DNA from: Paraburkholderia phenazinium
GTDB taxonomy: Bacteria; Pseudomonadota; Gammaproteobacteria; Burkholderiales; Burkholderiaceae
Length of the DNA stretch: 64,000 nucleotides
Assembly (NCBI RefSeq): GCF_900100735.1
Contig: NZ_FNCJ01000006.1
Coordinates: forward strand, 124,001-188,000
Reading direction: 5' to 3'
In this document: piece after piece, positions 39,961 through 48,289 of the stretch
Layout of the letters: every line of letters begins with the position of its first letter
How positions within the stretch are numbered: the stretch's first letter is position 1
Program-made: the position numbers and the translations under genes
The notes under the pieces: model-generated
Told to the model about the DNA's origin: nothing
What the model saw: the letters and a program-made list of their open reading frames with translations, nothing else
Database searches by the model: none

Positions 39961-41046
39961 ATGAGCACCACCCCAGCCACCATCGCGACGTTTCCGGACC
40001 TGTTCACCCCGGCCGAGAGCAAGGCCCTCGCCGACGCCCCGCTCCAGCCCAGCGGCACGCGCCACCCCACCTGGTTCCCGCTGCACAGCCATGAGCCGCG
40101 GGTGATCGACATGCTGGTTCGCGAAGCGGTCCCACGGATCGCCCTGGAGGCCGGCGGCGAGGTGTGGCTGCGCGACCTGGCGCCCCGCCTGAGCGATTTC
40201 GCCGACGACCGCAACGCCTCGTCCTCGCTCGCGGAGATCCGCGCCTACGGCGGGCTGCTCGAAGCGGGGTTCAACGTCGCGCCGATTCCCCGGACGTCCA
40301 GCGCAACGCCGGACTTCACGGTGGACGTCGGCGACGGCCCGGTGACCGTCGAGGTGTTCTCCAAGCACCAGGACGAAGTGCAGGACGCGCTCATGGCCGC
40401 GGTGGCCTCGCCGGACGGTGAGCATGAGCTGGGCATCGAGCGCTCCTCCGCCACCCATGGCAACCGGCGCGTGAGCACGGCCATAACGGTGCTGACGCCC
40501 GGTGGCCATCCGGACCCGGACAGCAAATGGGACAGCGTGCAGGCCAACCTGATCAGCAAAGTGTGCAGCATGAAGCGCGACGAGACCCAGGTGGACCCGG
40601 AGCGTCCGTGCGTGCTGATCGCCGACTTCTGCCATTTTGGCGGCCCGAATGTAGCCGCGCTGCTAGAGCCACGCCAGACCGCCCCGTTGATCAGTGGCCA
40701 TCACGGCCTGTGCAGCGGCGCCATGTGGTACGGCGTTTACGGTTGGCGTGATGCACGTATTTTCGAAGAACTTCTGCCGGACCCACTCCGCATGGGGCAC
40801 GACGGGCGGTTCCGGCTCGCCGGAAAAAAGAAGAGCCGCCTGTCGGCGATCCTGTTCATCTTCCACGGTGCCGCCGTGCTGCTTGAGAACCCTTGGGCCG
40901 ACAAGCCGTTGACACCGCTCACGCGCCTGGCGTTCGGCCGCTATCCGTGGTTCGACCTGGTGCATTCGGTGGCGGACTGGCACCCGGGCGATGCCCTGGC
41001 GCTGGTCGCGTTGCAGCGACGGATGGTCGAGGCGTTCGACGTCTGA
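39961..41046 (+). CDS. PD-(D/E)xK-like protein, function unknown
   Basis: A 361-residue protein. ATG 39961 lies 7 bp after GAAGGA. Residues about 75-135 read like a restriction-type nuclease core: helix SLAEIRAYGGLLEAGFNV, then ATPDFTVDVG, then VTVEVFSKHQ. The usual E-x-K is E-V-F here, so catalysis is uncertain. The C-terminal part is unassigned. It is transcribed alone, divergent from 39413-39742. A defence role is plausible. Confidence 0.65.
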   Translation: MSTTPATIATFPDLFTPAESKALADAPLQPSGTRHPTWFPLHSHEPRVIDMLVREAVPRIALEAGGEVWLRDLAPRLSDFADDRNASSSLAEIRAYGGLLEAGFNVAPIPRTSSATPDFTVDVGDGPVTVEVFSKHQDEVQDALMAAVASPDGEHELGIERSSATHGNRRVSTAITVLTPGGHPDPDSKWDSVQANLISKVCSMKRDETQVDPERPCVLIADFCHFGGPNVAALLEPRQTAPLISGHHGLCSGAMWYGVYGWRDARIFEELLPDPLRMGHDGRFRLAGKKKSRLSAILFIFHGAAVLLENPWADKPLTPLTRLAFGRYPWFDLVHSVADWHPGDALALVALQRRMVEAFDV

Positions 41047-41102
41047 GCGGTTCCGTTGGGAAGACCCCGGCTTGCCACCGTGGCGGCCGGGTGAGCGCCC
41101 AT

Positions 41103-41128
41103 AAAAAAAGCGGCCCACGTGGGGCCGC
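41103..41128 (-). terminator. Terminator of the 41208 gene
   Basis: Minus strand hairpin GCGGCCC/GGGCCGC followed by TTTTTTT, about 80 bp after the stop codon. Confidence 0.8.
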
Positions 41129-41207
41129 CAAACACTACACGCGCGCCTTCCGAGGGCCTGCTGCTGCGCGCGATCCTTTGATTCTAACGTGCTGGGCACG
41201 GCCTCCT

Positions 41208-42407
41208 TCAGGGCAGAAATGCGCTCAACATGGCCCCGAGGTTGGATTCCAGGTTCACCCCACCGTCCGAGGTCAGCAGGAGCAGCGGTGCACCGGCGTA
41301 GGTGAAACCGGCGGCGTTGAAGGTCTGATCGAACGCGGTGCTCAGCGACGGGCTCACCGTGCCGTTCGGGGACGCGCAGGTGTTGAACTGACCTGCCGGC
41401 AGGCCGACCGTGGTGTACGCCGGTTCGGTCACCCCGGTCGGGATCGCCTGCGCGCAGGCGGCCATCGCCTTGGTCTTGAAGGCGTCCACCAGGCTGCGCA
41501 TCGAGGTCAAGGGAAAGCCCAGTCCTCCCGTGGCCGTGCTGCCGGTCATGAGCGAGATCGTCGCCTCGTACGCGGGGTAGACGTTGCCGTTGGTGTTCAG
41601 GTTGGCGTCGCTGATCAGGTCGTTGCTGCTGACGTCGCTCAGGATGGTCGCCTTGGACGGCATCGGAAGCTGGCTCAGGGTGGTGGCCATGCCCTCCTGG
41701 AACCAGGTGGGCAAGGCGGTGAAGGGTTCGGTCTCCGCGAAGAGCAGCGCATGTACGGCCTCGTGCCGTGACAGGTCATAAAAGCTGTTCCCGACCGGCA
41801 GCTTGTAATCCGTGGCGTCCCAGTTCGGGCTGTCCGCCGAGACCAGTTGCATCACCGGTCCAACGCTGCTTCCGGTCTGCCCCACCACGGACGTGCCGGT
41901 TTCGCTGTCGGACGCGCCCAGGGTTGGGTCCACGCAGAGCTGGAGCCGGTTGCCCGACCCGTCGAAGCCCGTGCCGTTGACCGGCCAGTTCAGGGCCGTG
42001 CGGTCCTGCGCGATCGCCTGCTCCATCAGGTCGGCCTCAAGCTGCTGCGCTTTCAAGGAAGCCCCCGCCGAGAACACCAGCAGGTCCGGCAGGACGATCA
42101 CGGTGCTGCTGACCTTCGCGGGATCGCCGCAGTTCGATTGAATCGCCGACGTCCCGACGTTGAACGCTGGTCCGGTGTACGAGGTCTGCGTCGCGGCCGT
42201 GATGGACGCCGGAACGGTGTAGGCCGCCAGGAGGGCTGCGCCCCCACTGGTGGTGCTGGTGGTCGTGCCGCTGCCGGTCCCGCTGCTGGTGCCCGACGGT
42301 GCGCCGGAGGACCCGCCTCCGCCCCCACCGCATGCGGCCAGGGCCAGGGTCAGGACGGTGAGGCTGAGCGCGGTGAGCGCGCGATGGGTCGTGCGTGTGC
42401 GTTTCAT
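41208..42407 (-). CDS. Lipoprotein, probable zinc metallopeptidase
   Basis: A 399-residue protein. A signal peptide ends in the lipobox ALAAC, followed by a Gly/Ser/Thr-rich linker. H215-E216 ... H219 form HExxH (RHEAVHALLFAE), and WFQEGMATTL about 20 residues later supplies a gluzincin-type third ligand. The likely location is a membrane-anchored periplasmic or surface peptidase. It is an unusual cargo for a plasmid backbone. The substrate is unknown. Confidence 0.8.
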   Translation of the reverse strand: MKRTRTTHRALTALSLTVLTLALAACGGGGGGSSGAPSGTSSGTGSGTTTSTTSGGAALLAAYTVPASITAATQTSYTGPAFNVGTSAIQSNCGDPAKVSSTVIVLPDLLVFSAGASLKAQQLEADLMEQAIAQDRTALNWPVNGTGFDGSGNRLQLCVDPTLGASDSETGTSVVGQTGSSVGPVMQLVSADSPNWDATDYKLPVGNSFYDLSRHEAVHALLFAETEPFTALPTWFQEGMATTLSQLPMPSKATILSDVSSNDLISDANLNTNGNVYPAYEATISLMTGSTATGGLGFPLTSMRSLVDAFKTKAMAACAQAIPTGVTEPAYTTVGLPAGQFNTCASPNGTVSPSLSTAFDQTFNAAGFTYAGAPLLLLTSDGGVNLESNLGAMLSAFLP

Positions 42408-42455
42408 GATGGGGTGGTCCCTCGTGCTGTTGGTCTTGTCGTGGTCGTGCGCGGC

Positions 42456-43037
42456 TTACTGGACGCGCCAGCCGTCGCTCGTCTTTTGCAGCACCGCTTC
42501 GTCGGCGGCCGGGGCGGTCATGCCCGCGAGCCGGGGATACTTGTCGCGCTCGACCCAGCCCGGCAGGTCGTCGTATTGCCATGTGTATTTCACGTCGGTC
42601 ACGTTCTCGTCGCCCTTGCCGGGGATCGTGAACTCGTTCACGTCCTTGACGTGCCGTGTGCCGACGCAGAAGCCCTTCTGCGGGTCCCAAGCGTTGGCGG
42701 ACTTGCCCTTGTCCGTCAGATCGACGGTCATGACCATCATCGGTATGCCGTTCTGGTTGAACGGGCCGGTGGTGACGGTGGCGATGCCGGAGCGGTTGAT
42801 CCCGTCGATCACGCCGAGCTGCTCCTGGGTCATGCCGTTCATCGGGACGCGAAGCGGCCAGCTCACGTTGGCGTTGTTGTCCACGGCCCAGCAGGCCTGG
42901 ACGGGATGCGCCTTGTCCTGGGCCTCGAGCCCGTCCTTGAGGTCGCCCTTGGACGGTCCGCCGTTGCCGCAAGCGGCGAGCAGGACGGTGAGCGACAGGG
43001 CCATGCCCGCCGCGATGGTTTTGGTGCGTGTTTGCAT
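42456..43037 (-). CDS. Lipoprotein of unknown function
   Basis: A 193-residue protein starting MQTRTKTIAA. A signal peptide ends in LLAAC. The mature part is beta-rich with two more Cys (ACWAVDNN; GFCVGTRHV). GGGGAAAA precedes the start. It lies 48 bp upstream of the metallopeptidase gene in the same direction, so they probably form an envelope operon. Confidence 0.8.
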   Translation of the reverse strand: MQTRTKTIAAGMALSLTVLLAACGNGGPSKGDLKDGLEAQDKAHPVQACWAVDNNANVSWPLRVPMNGMTQEQLGVIDGINRSGIATVTTGPFNQNGIPMMVMTVDLTDKGKSANAWDPQKGFCVGTRHVKDVNEFTIPGKGDENVTDVKYTWQYDDLPGWVERDKYPRLAGMTAPAADEAVLQKTSDGWRVQ

Positions 43038-43210
43038 GGGAGTTTTCCCCGGTTTCTGCTGTTGTCGTGTGAACTGCGCCAGCGAAAGGCCCGGGGCAGT
43101 ACCGGGCGACGATGGGTGCCGCCCTGGCCGGAGTTTACGAACAAAGGCAGCGGAACACAACCGTTTGAATCATTCGATGATCCAGAATGCACATGGTCGG
43201 ATCCTCGTTT

Positions 43211-43283
43211 GATGCGTTTCGCATCAATGATCTAGGGGTGCGGTGGCACCCTCAAGGTTCTTCCTAACCCGTGCCAACGCACG
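43211..43283. promoter_or_regulatory. Two operator copies and a hairpin
   Basis: TTGATGCG-TTT-CGCATCAA (43211-43229) is followed by operator variant GGTGCGGTGGCACC (43238-43251) and perfect operator CGTGCCAACGCACG (43270-43283). They lie between two leftward genes, upstream of the lipoprotein operon. No clear family promoter was identified. Confidence 0.6.
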
Positions 43284-43296
43284 GATTAACTACAGG

Positions 43297-43584
43297 TCAC
43301 GCCGGGCTGAGGCGTCGCGCGGACGCTTGCCCGTAGAAGCCTTCCGCCTGCAGGACTGTTCCCGCCAGGTTCGCGAGCACCGTTGCGTTTGGGCCACTGG
43401 GGAAGTCGCACCGCCAGGCGCCCAGGAGGGAGAACGCCACCGGTTCGCTGGGTCGTTCGTAGTCGGCCATCAGGTGGGTGCCCAGGCGTGGGCCGATGAA
43501 GGTCCGGCCGGTGACCTCGATCCGGTCGAAGACGTACGGGAGGAGGCAGCGCTGGTAGTCGGTGGCGATGTCGGCGTGGATCAT
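43297..43584 (-). CDS. Hypothetical protein
   Basis: A 95-residue soluble protein starting MIHADIATDY, 8 bp after AGGAG. It is mostly beta-like in the middle (RIEVTGRTFIGPRLGTHLMA) with a short helical end. No family was recognised. It is in a leftward pair with 43646-43867. Confidence 0.65.
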   Translation of the reverse strand: MIHADIATDYQRCLLPYVFDRIEVTGRTFIGPRLGTHLMADYERPSEPVAFSLLGAWRCDFPSGPNATVLANLAGTVLQAEGFYGQASARRLSPA

Positions 43585-43645
43585 GAGAAAGCTCCTGGGC
43601 GTGGATGGGTCCTTCGTGGGCGAGGCCGTGCCCCGCCCGTCGGGT

Positions 43646-43867
43646 TCAGCGTTGATCCGTGGTGCTGGTGGGTTTGACCGTGGCCTGGGCGGCCTGGGCC
43701 TTCACGTACGCCGTGATCGCCCGCTTGGCCCCGAGCAACGTCTTGCGCGGCACGAGGTCGAACCCGCCGTCCGGGTGGCTGAGCTGGACCTTGATCTCCT
43801 CCTTGCTGCTGCGATCGGCGATGCTGATGTGGATGGTGTGACCGCGGTATCCAAAGCTGTGAAACAT
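43646..43867 (-). CDS. Small hypothetical protein
   Basis: A 73-residue protein starting MFHSFGYRGHT after AGGAGA. It has beta strands (TIHISIADRSSKEEIKVQLS) then a basic helix (LLGAKRAITAYVKAQAAQAT). No family was recognised. Its leader is the 1.1 kb non-coding region that shares a repeat with the leader of the 9660-9974 gene. Confidence 0.65.
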   Translation of the reverse strand: MFHSFGYRGHTIHISIADRSSKEEIKVQLSHPDGGFDLVPRKTLLGAKRAITAYVKAQAAQATVKPTSTTDQR

Positions 43868-44835
43868 GGTGTTCTCCTGTGTTGAAAGCGAACCGGCTCC
43901 TGGTGGCGGCCCGCCGTTGATCTGGCTTGTGGTTCGGTTGAGCCGCTGCGCTTTGGGTTGCTGCGCACCGTTTTCCTCATGTCCGACCCGGGCCTGATGG
44001 GGCGACGAACGCACGGGTGATCCAGGGTTGAAGCGGGACGGTGGTGCGGGCCGGAGCGACGCGACCACCCGGCGTCACGCGCCTGGAACAGCAGGACGGT
44101 TGGTGCCAAGGTCCCGGTGTTGGTCGGCATGGAAGCGGTGCGCGGAACGGGCGGCGATGCCGAACGCCTCGCGGCGAGCGGGTGGCAGGGGGTGCCTTGG
44201 GGGGGGTAGAGCTGGATCCGTGCGTTGGCACGGATGGAGGTGCTGATGGGATGGGTGCCCAAGGTGAGGCTTTACGGGAACCTGCGGGCCACCCAAACGG
44301 GCTCACGCCCGCACGCCCCTCCGGGCCATGGCCGCGGGCGGAGGGATCTTGTCCTGAGCCTGTCCGGGCGCTAACGCTCCTGACCAGGCTGGCCCAGGGG
44401 CGATCCGTTGGACCCTGGACGGGTGCAGAGCTTTTCCCAGCATGGGTTTTGCCCTTCCCTGCCCGGGTGTCCAGGGTCAATCCTTGATCCTCACGTGAGA
44501 GGTAGGGCTGAGCCAGGGCTGAGCCCTCTGTACTAGTACAGCAGGGATCGCTGGCCCGCGGTGCCGTTCGTCGCGCTGCGCTCCACCAGCGCTCATCGGC
44601 CCGGACACCTGGACACCCTGGCCACCGGCCCGCCAACGCCCGGACGGGCAAGGGATCTCCGCCCGTGGTCGGTCCAGGCCCAAGCCCGTCGCGCCCTGGA
44701 CATCCCTTCCCCAGCGCATGGACCGCCCCGCTCCGGCCGTCCGGCGGGTTCTCGGGGCGTGAGGCCCTTGGGCCAGGTGGGGGGTGGTCGCCGCTTCACG
44801 GGAGGTCCGAGGCCCCGGCGGGAGGTCACCGGTCC
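43868..44835. other. Long non-coding region
   Basis: No gene is seen in either direction; frames here lack good starts and codon bias. It holds operator 44219-44232, the diverged repeat 44299-44345 (partner at 10394-10441), an 11 bp tandem repeat AGGGCTGAGCC (about 44500-44522) and the palindrome CTGTACTAGTACAG (44528-44541). It may contain an antisense or small RNA, or promoters for both flanking genes. Confidence 0.55.
44219..44232. promoter_or_regulatory. Operator in the long intergenic region
   Basis: CGTGCGTTGGCACG with the palindrome extended outward to ATC/GAT. It is about 350 bp upstream of the 43867 gene and 750 bp upstream of the helicase gene. Confidence 0.7.
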
Positions 44836-44881
44836 GTGAGTCTCGCCCCCGCCCAGGGAGCGTGCTCCCGATGACTCAACC
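44836..44881 (+). promoter_or_regulatory. Stem-loop leader element, copy 6
   Basis: Plus strand: GTGAGTCTCG ... CGATGACTCAACC, with terminal stem TGAGTC/GACTCA, TCG/CGA and inner hairpin GGGAGC-GT-GCTCCC. A further hairpin GTCGCC/GGCGAC-like follows at about 44885-44902. It ends 101 nt before the helicase ATG. Confidence 0.7.
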
Positions 44882-44982
44882 GACGTCGCCCACGGGGCGA
44901 CCATTCGTCCTGTGCAGCGCTGCTGGGCCCCGAAGTAAAAGCAGCGACGCTCAACGAAGCGAATGAGAGCAAGGGATCGACG

Positions 44983-46557
44983 ATGGCCTACCAACCGACC
45001 AATGGTGTGAAACCGACCGGCACGCGCAAGGCGACGAAGGGGAAGGACTCGGCGGAGCTGTTCTACGCTGAACGGCTTGCCAAGGACCTTGACCTTGCGG
45101 TCGGCAGTGGGGAAACGCCCGAGCTGTTCCGTTGGAACAGCGTTTACTGGGAAGCCCAGCGCGACGTTGTGCTGGAGCAGGACGCGCTGGCGCAGCTTGC
45201 CCAGATCGACCCGTCGAAGTACAGCGTGCGCAAGGCCCGCTCGATGGTCGAAACGGCCGTGACCCGGTTGTCCGGGCAGAAGGCGCTCCCGGTGCATGCC
45301 GCCAAGGCTGGGGTGCTGGTGCCGCTGAAGGACGGCGTGCTCGAAGTGTTGCGATCCGGCATCGTCAAGGCCCACAAGCCCCAGAAGTCGTTCGGCGTGA
45401 CGCATGCGATCAACGCGACCATCGACTGGACGCGTGTCGGCAACGATGGGGTGTATTCGTTGCTGCCGCTCAAAAGCGACAGCCGGTTCGGCCGCTTCCT
45501 CGAACAGGTCCAGCCGAACCCGGCGATGCGCGACTACCTCGCCGAATGCTTCGGCTCGACCCTGAGCACCATGAACGTGCAGAAGGCGATCATTCTGGAA
45601 GGGTCCGGGGCCAACGGTAAGAGCTTGTGCCTGCAGGTTCTGTCCGCTTTCCACGCCAACCCGGTGGCGTTCGACCTCTCGAAGCTGGACGGCGAGTTCA
45701 ACACGGAACCGCTGGTCCATGCCACGCTGATCACCGTGTCGGAAGCGCCGCCGCGCAAGCGCCCGATCAACGAGAACCTGTTCAAGGCGTGGGTCGCCCG
45801 TGACCCGGTGTCCGTGAACCGGAAGAACCGCGTGCCGTTGACGATCAAGCCGCGCGCTTCGTGGGTGCTGGCGATGAACGAAGCCATGGGTTTCTCGGAC
45901 ATGTCGCACGGCTTTCTGCGCCGCATCGCCAACGTTCCGTTCAGCCAGACGATCCGTGCCGAAGACCAGATCCCGGACCTCGACCGCCTGATCACGGAGT
46001 CCGCGGAGGAAATGGCGATCGCGCTGGACTGGCTGCTTTCCGGGCTCATCGCGCTGACGAAGCGCGGGCGTTTCATGAGCGACGACGAGCAGCCGGAGGA
46101 GGTCCGCACGCACAAGGTCTCCCTGCGCAAGTCGAACGATACGGCGCTGGATTGGGCGGAGATCGTGGACGCCGATCAGGCGAACGAATGGGCCGACAAG
46201 GTGGTGGTGTACAACGCCTACCGCGACTTTTGTGCGGAATCTGGGCGCCACGCGGTCGAAGCGAACGAGTTCTGGAAGCGCCTGCGCCGTGATCTGCTCG
46301 CGTCGAAGGGCTTCGACCTCGGGGCGCCGGAGAACAACCGCCGCGCCCCGAAGGACCGGGACGGCAACCGTGCGCGTCTGGTGCGCATGCGCGCCGACGG
46401 GGTGCCGACGGTGCTCGTGACCGGTGGCCCCGCCTCCACCCCGGTCAAGCCGATGCAGCATGCACCGTCCGCGGTGCCCGCGCTGACGGTGGTGGAGGAC
46501 CTGTCGGAGGTTTTCGGCAAGCCGTCCGACCATGGCCACGGGGCAACGCCCGCGTAA
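44983..46557 (+). CDS. SF3 helicase (P4/D5 primase-helicase type)
   Basis: A 524-residue protein. Walker A GSGANGKS is at 207-214, followed by SF3 motifs (LVHATLITVSEAPPRKRPIN; RASWVLAMNEAM; FLRRIANVPF). The N-terminal part is too short for a complete primase domain, so it is probably a helicase-only relative of P4 alpha/DUF5906 proteins. The C-terminus has winged-helix-like and basic segments. AAGGGA precedes the ATG. It likely helps plasmid replication or phage-like spread. Confidence 0.85.
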   Translation: MAYQPTNGVKPTGTRKATKGKDSAELFYAERLAKDLDLAVGSGETPELFRWNSVYWEAQRDVVLEQDALAQLAQIDPSKYSVRKARSMVETAVTRLSGQKALPVHAAKAGVLVPLKDGVLEVLRSGIVKAHKPQKSFGVTHAINATIDWTRVGNDGVYSLLPLKSDSRFGRFLEQVQPNPAMRDYLAECFGSTLSTMNVQKAIILEGSGANGKSLCLQVLSAFHANPVAFDLSKLDGEFNTEPLVHATLITVSEAPPRKRPINENLFKAWVARDPVSVNRKNRVPLTIKPRASWVLAMNEAMGFSDMSHGFLRRIANVPFSQTIRAEDQIPDLDRLITESAEEMAIALDWLLSGLIALTKRGRFMSDDEQPEEVRTHKVSLRKSNDTALDWAEIVDADQANEWADKVVVYNAYRDFCAESGRHAVEANEFWKRLRRDLLASKGFDLGAPENNRRAPKDRDGNRARLVRMRADGVPTVLVTGGPASTPVKPMQHAPSAVPALTVVEDLSEVFGKPSDHGHGATPA

Positions 46558-46581
46558 CGCGCCCTCCCCCTCGTCCATCAA

Positions 46582-46605
46582 GCCCGGCCCTGTGCCGGGC
46601 TTTTT
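46582..46605 (+). terminator. Terminator of the helicase gene
   Basis: GCCCGGC-CCTGT-GCCGGGC followed by TTTTT, 25 bp after the stop codon. Confidence 0.9.
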
Positions 46606-46707
46606 CATGGTCGCACCAGGGTGGCCCAAGCCCCACTCGGCCATGCCCTCGTGTAGCATTCCGGCAGCACGGCCGGTCCACCGGCCGGCATCGCACACGG
46701 GGGCACC

Positions 46708-47607
46708 ATGGCGCGTCAGGCGCAACGCATCAACGACTTTCTGATCCACACGCTGGGCCTGACGGTCACGAACCGCACCTGGTCGTGGGACGCCTACGAC
46801 CACGACTGGCCCAACGACGTGGTGGTCATGAAGCTCTGGTCCCGGCGGTTCTTCACGGACCCCGACGGCACGCAGCGGATCGAAGTGTGGGCCCCACCGC
46901 CTTGGGCGAAGCCGGCGACGAACGCCCGACGGGAGCGCCGCAAAAACATCGCCCGGTTGCAGAACGGCGCCCCGACCTACGCGGTGCTGCGCGACGGCGA
47001 AGGGTCGGAGAACCCCCAACCGTATCTGTACGACGCGGACGTGCTCTACAAGCTCAGCGGTGTGGTCACCGACGCGCAGGGCTACGAGTTCGCGATCGTG
47101 GAAAGCCGGGTTCCGGTGGCGGAGTTTCTCGCCGGCCGTCCGGGGCTCGAGCAGGACCTCGCCGCGATCGCCGAACGCTACCCCGACAACCCCACGACGC
47201 GCGAGCGGCTGGTTCAGGCTCGCCTGGGCCAGGGCAAGTACCGCGCCGCGCTGCTGGCGTTGTGGGACGACGCCTGCGCCGTCACCGGGTGCGGCCTGGC
47301 CCCTGTGCTGGTCGCCTCGCACGCGAAGCCGTGGGCGGACTCGACCGACGACGAGCGGCTGGACCCGCACAACGGCCTGCCCCTGGTGGGCACGCTGGAC
47401 CGGCTGTTCGACACGGGGCTGATCGGCTTCGACCCGGCTACGGGGACCATGCACGTCGCCGACGCGGTGGATGAGCAGGACCAGGTGCTGTTCGGGATCC
47501 CCGCACCGCTGCGCCGCAAGCCCGGGCGGAAGCTGGCAGCGTATCTCCAGCACCATCTGGACCACGTGTTCCAGGGCGAACGCGAGGACGACGAAGCGGA
47601 GGCTTGA
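46708..47607 (+). CDS. HNH endonuclease
   Basis: A 299-residue protein. The C-terminal third has the HNH_2 pattern: ARLGQGKYRAALLALWDDAC, AVTGC, ASHAKPW (H205) and RLDPHNGLPLVGTLDRLFDT. The N-terminal about 180 residues may bind DNA or a partner. This arrangement occurs in restriction or homing-type nucleases. No methyltransferase is adjacent. GGGGGCACC precedes the ATG. Confidence 0.85.
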   Translation: MARQAQRINDFLIHTLGLTVTNRTWSWDAYDHDWPNDVVVMKLWSRRFFTDPDGTQRIEVWAPPPWAKPATNARRERRKNIARLQNGAPTYAVLRDGEGSENPQPYLYDADVLYKLSGVVTDAQGYEFAIVESRVPVAEFLAGRPGLEQDLAAIAERYPDNPTTRERLVQARLGQGKYRAALLALWDDACAVTGCGLAPVLVASHAKPWADSTDDERLDPHNGLPLVGTLDRLFDTGLIGFDPATGTMHVADAVDEQDQVLFGIPAPLRRKPGRKLAAYLQHHLDHVFQGEREDDEAEA

Positions 47608-47697
47608 GGAGGTTTGACGGCGGGCGGTCCCGCTCGCCGATCCCGGACGCCCTGCCCTGCGCGGGGCGTTTTCACATCCGCTCTTCGCCGCCTTCCC

Positions 47698-47776
47698 CGT
47701 GCCCTGGCACGTCCGCGATGCCCCGTCGATTTTTATTGGTCCGCCCTGTTGACTGGAGGCCATGCCCTGCTACGGT
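47698..47776 (+). promoter_or_regulatory. Operator and promoter of the 47836 gene
   Basis: Operator CGTGCCCTGGCACG (47698-47711), 37 bp gap, -35 TTGACT (47749-47754), 16 bp spacer, -10 TACGGT (47771-47776). Confidence 0.8.
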
Positions 47777-47835
47777 GGTTCTATGCAGGTTGTGCAAAGC
47801 ACGGCCGCCCACCACCAGGCACGAGGAGACAAGCC

Positions 47836-48066
47836 ATGCCCGCTCACACGTTCGACGGTCTCGACGACGACGGTCTGCTCACCAAAACCCGGATCCGGCA
47901 GCTCGCGGAAGCCTACCGGGTGGAGCGGATGCTGAGGGAGCCCAAGGCGTCACGGACGCGCAACCTGGCGGTGCGGATGGGCGAGCGGGAACAGACGGCG
48001 AACCGCCAAGCCTGGCGCAACGAGGCCAGCGCCAAGCGGGACTTTGCCGCGATCGCCGCACGCTGA
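47836..48066 (+). CDS. Small charged protein
   Basis: A 76-residue protein starting MPAHTFDGLDD, 7 bp after GAGGAG. It is strongly charged and helical (LTKTRIRQLAEAYRVERMLR), with a basic second half. It has its own promoter with operator and a terminator. It could be a small regulator or a component upstream of the conjugation-like genes. Confidence 0.75.
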   Translation: MPAHTFDGLDDDGLLTKTRIRQLAEAYRVERMLREPKASRTRNLAVRMGEREQTANRQAWRNEASAKRDFAAIAAR

Positions 48067-48121
48067 ACAGAATCCTGAGGGGGATTCGCAGCGCTTCCTC
48101 GGGGGAGGTGCTGCGGTGTTC

Positions 48122-48146
48122 GAGGGGGCGCAATGCCCCCTCATTC
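48122..48146 (+). terminator. Terminator of the 47836 gene
   Basis: GAGGGGGC-GCAAT-GCCCCCTC followed by ATTCTC; strong stem, weak T tail. Confidence 0.6.
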
Positions 48147-48172
48147 TCGTCCAACGTTCGAGCCCATCGACC

Positions 48173-48238
48173 CGTGCCCTGGCACGGTGTAGCTTTTTGT
48201 CGCCAGGGGCTTGCACGCCCCGAAAAAGCCGCTAGTGT
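48173..48238 (+). promoter_or_regulatory. Operator and promoter of the 48290 gene
   Basis: Operator CGTGCCCTGGCACG (48173-48186), 24 bp gap, -35 TTGCAC (48211-48216), 16 bp spacer, -10 TAGTGT (48233-48238). Confidence 0.8.
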
Positions 48239-48289
48239 GGTGGAATCCGGGCCGCGTTGACGTGCCCGCAACCGTTCCGGGAGGGAGAC

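Noticed and set aside
7190..44881. The stem-loop elements as integron attC sites
   Set aside because: GTTRRRY and RYYYAAC-like ends are present but in the outward order opposite to real attC sites, and no integrase or cassette layout is seen.
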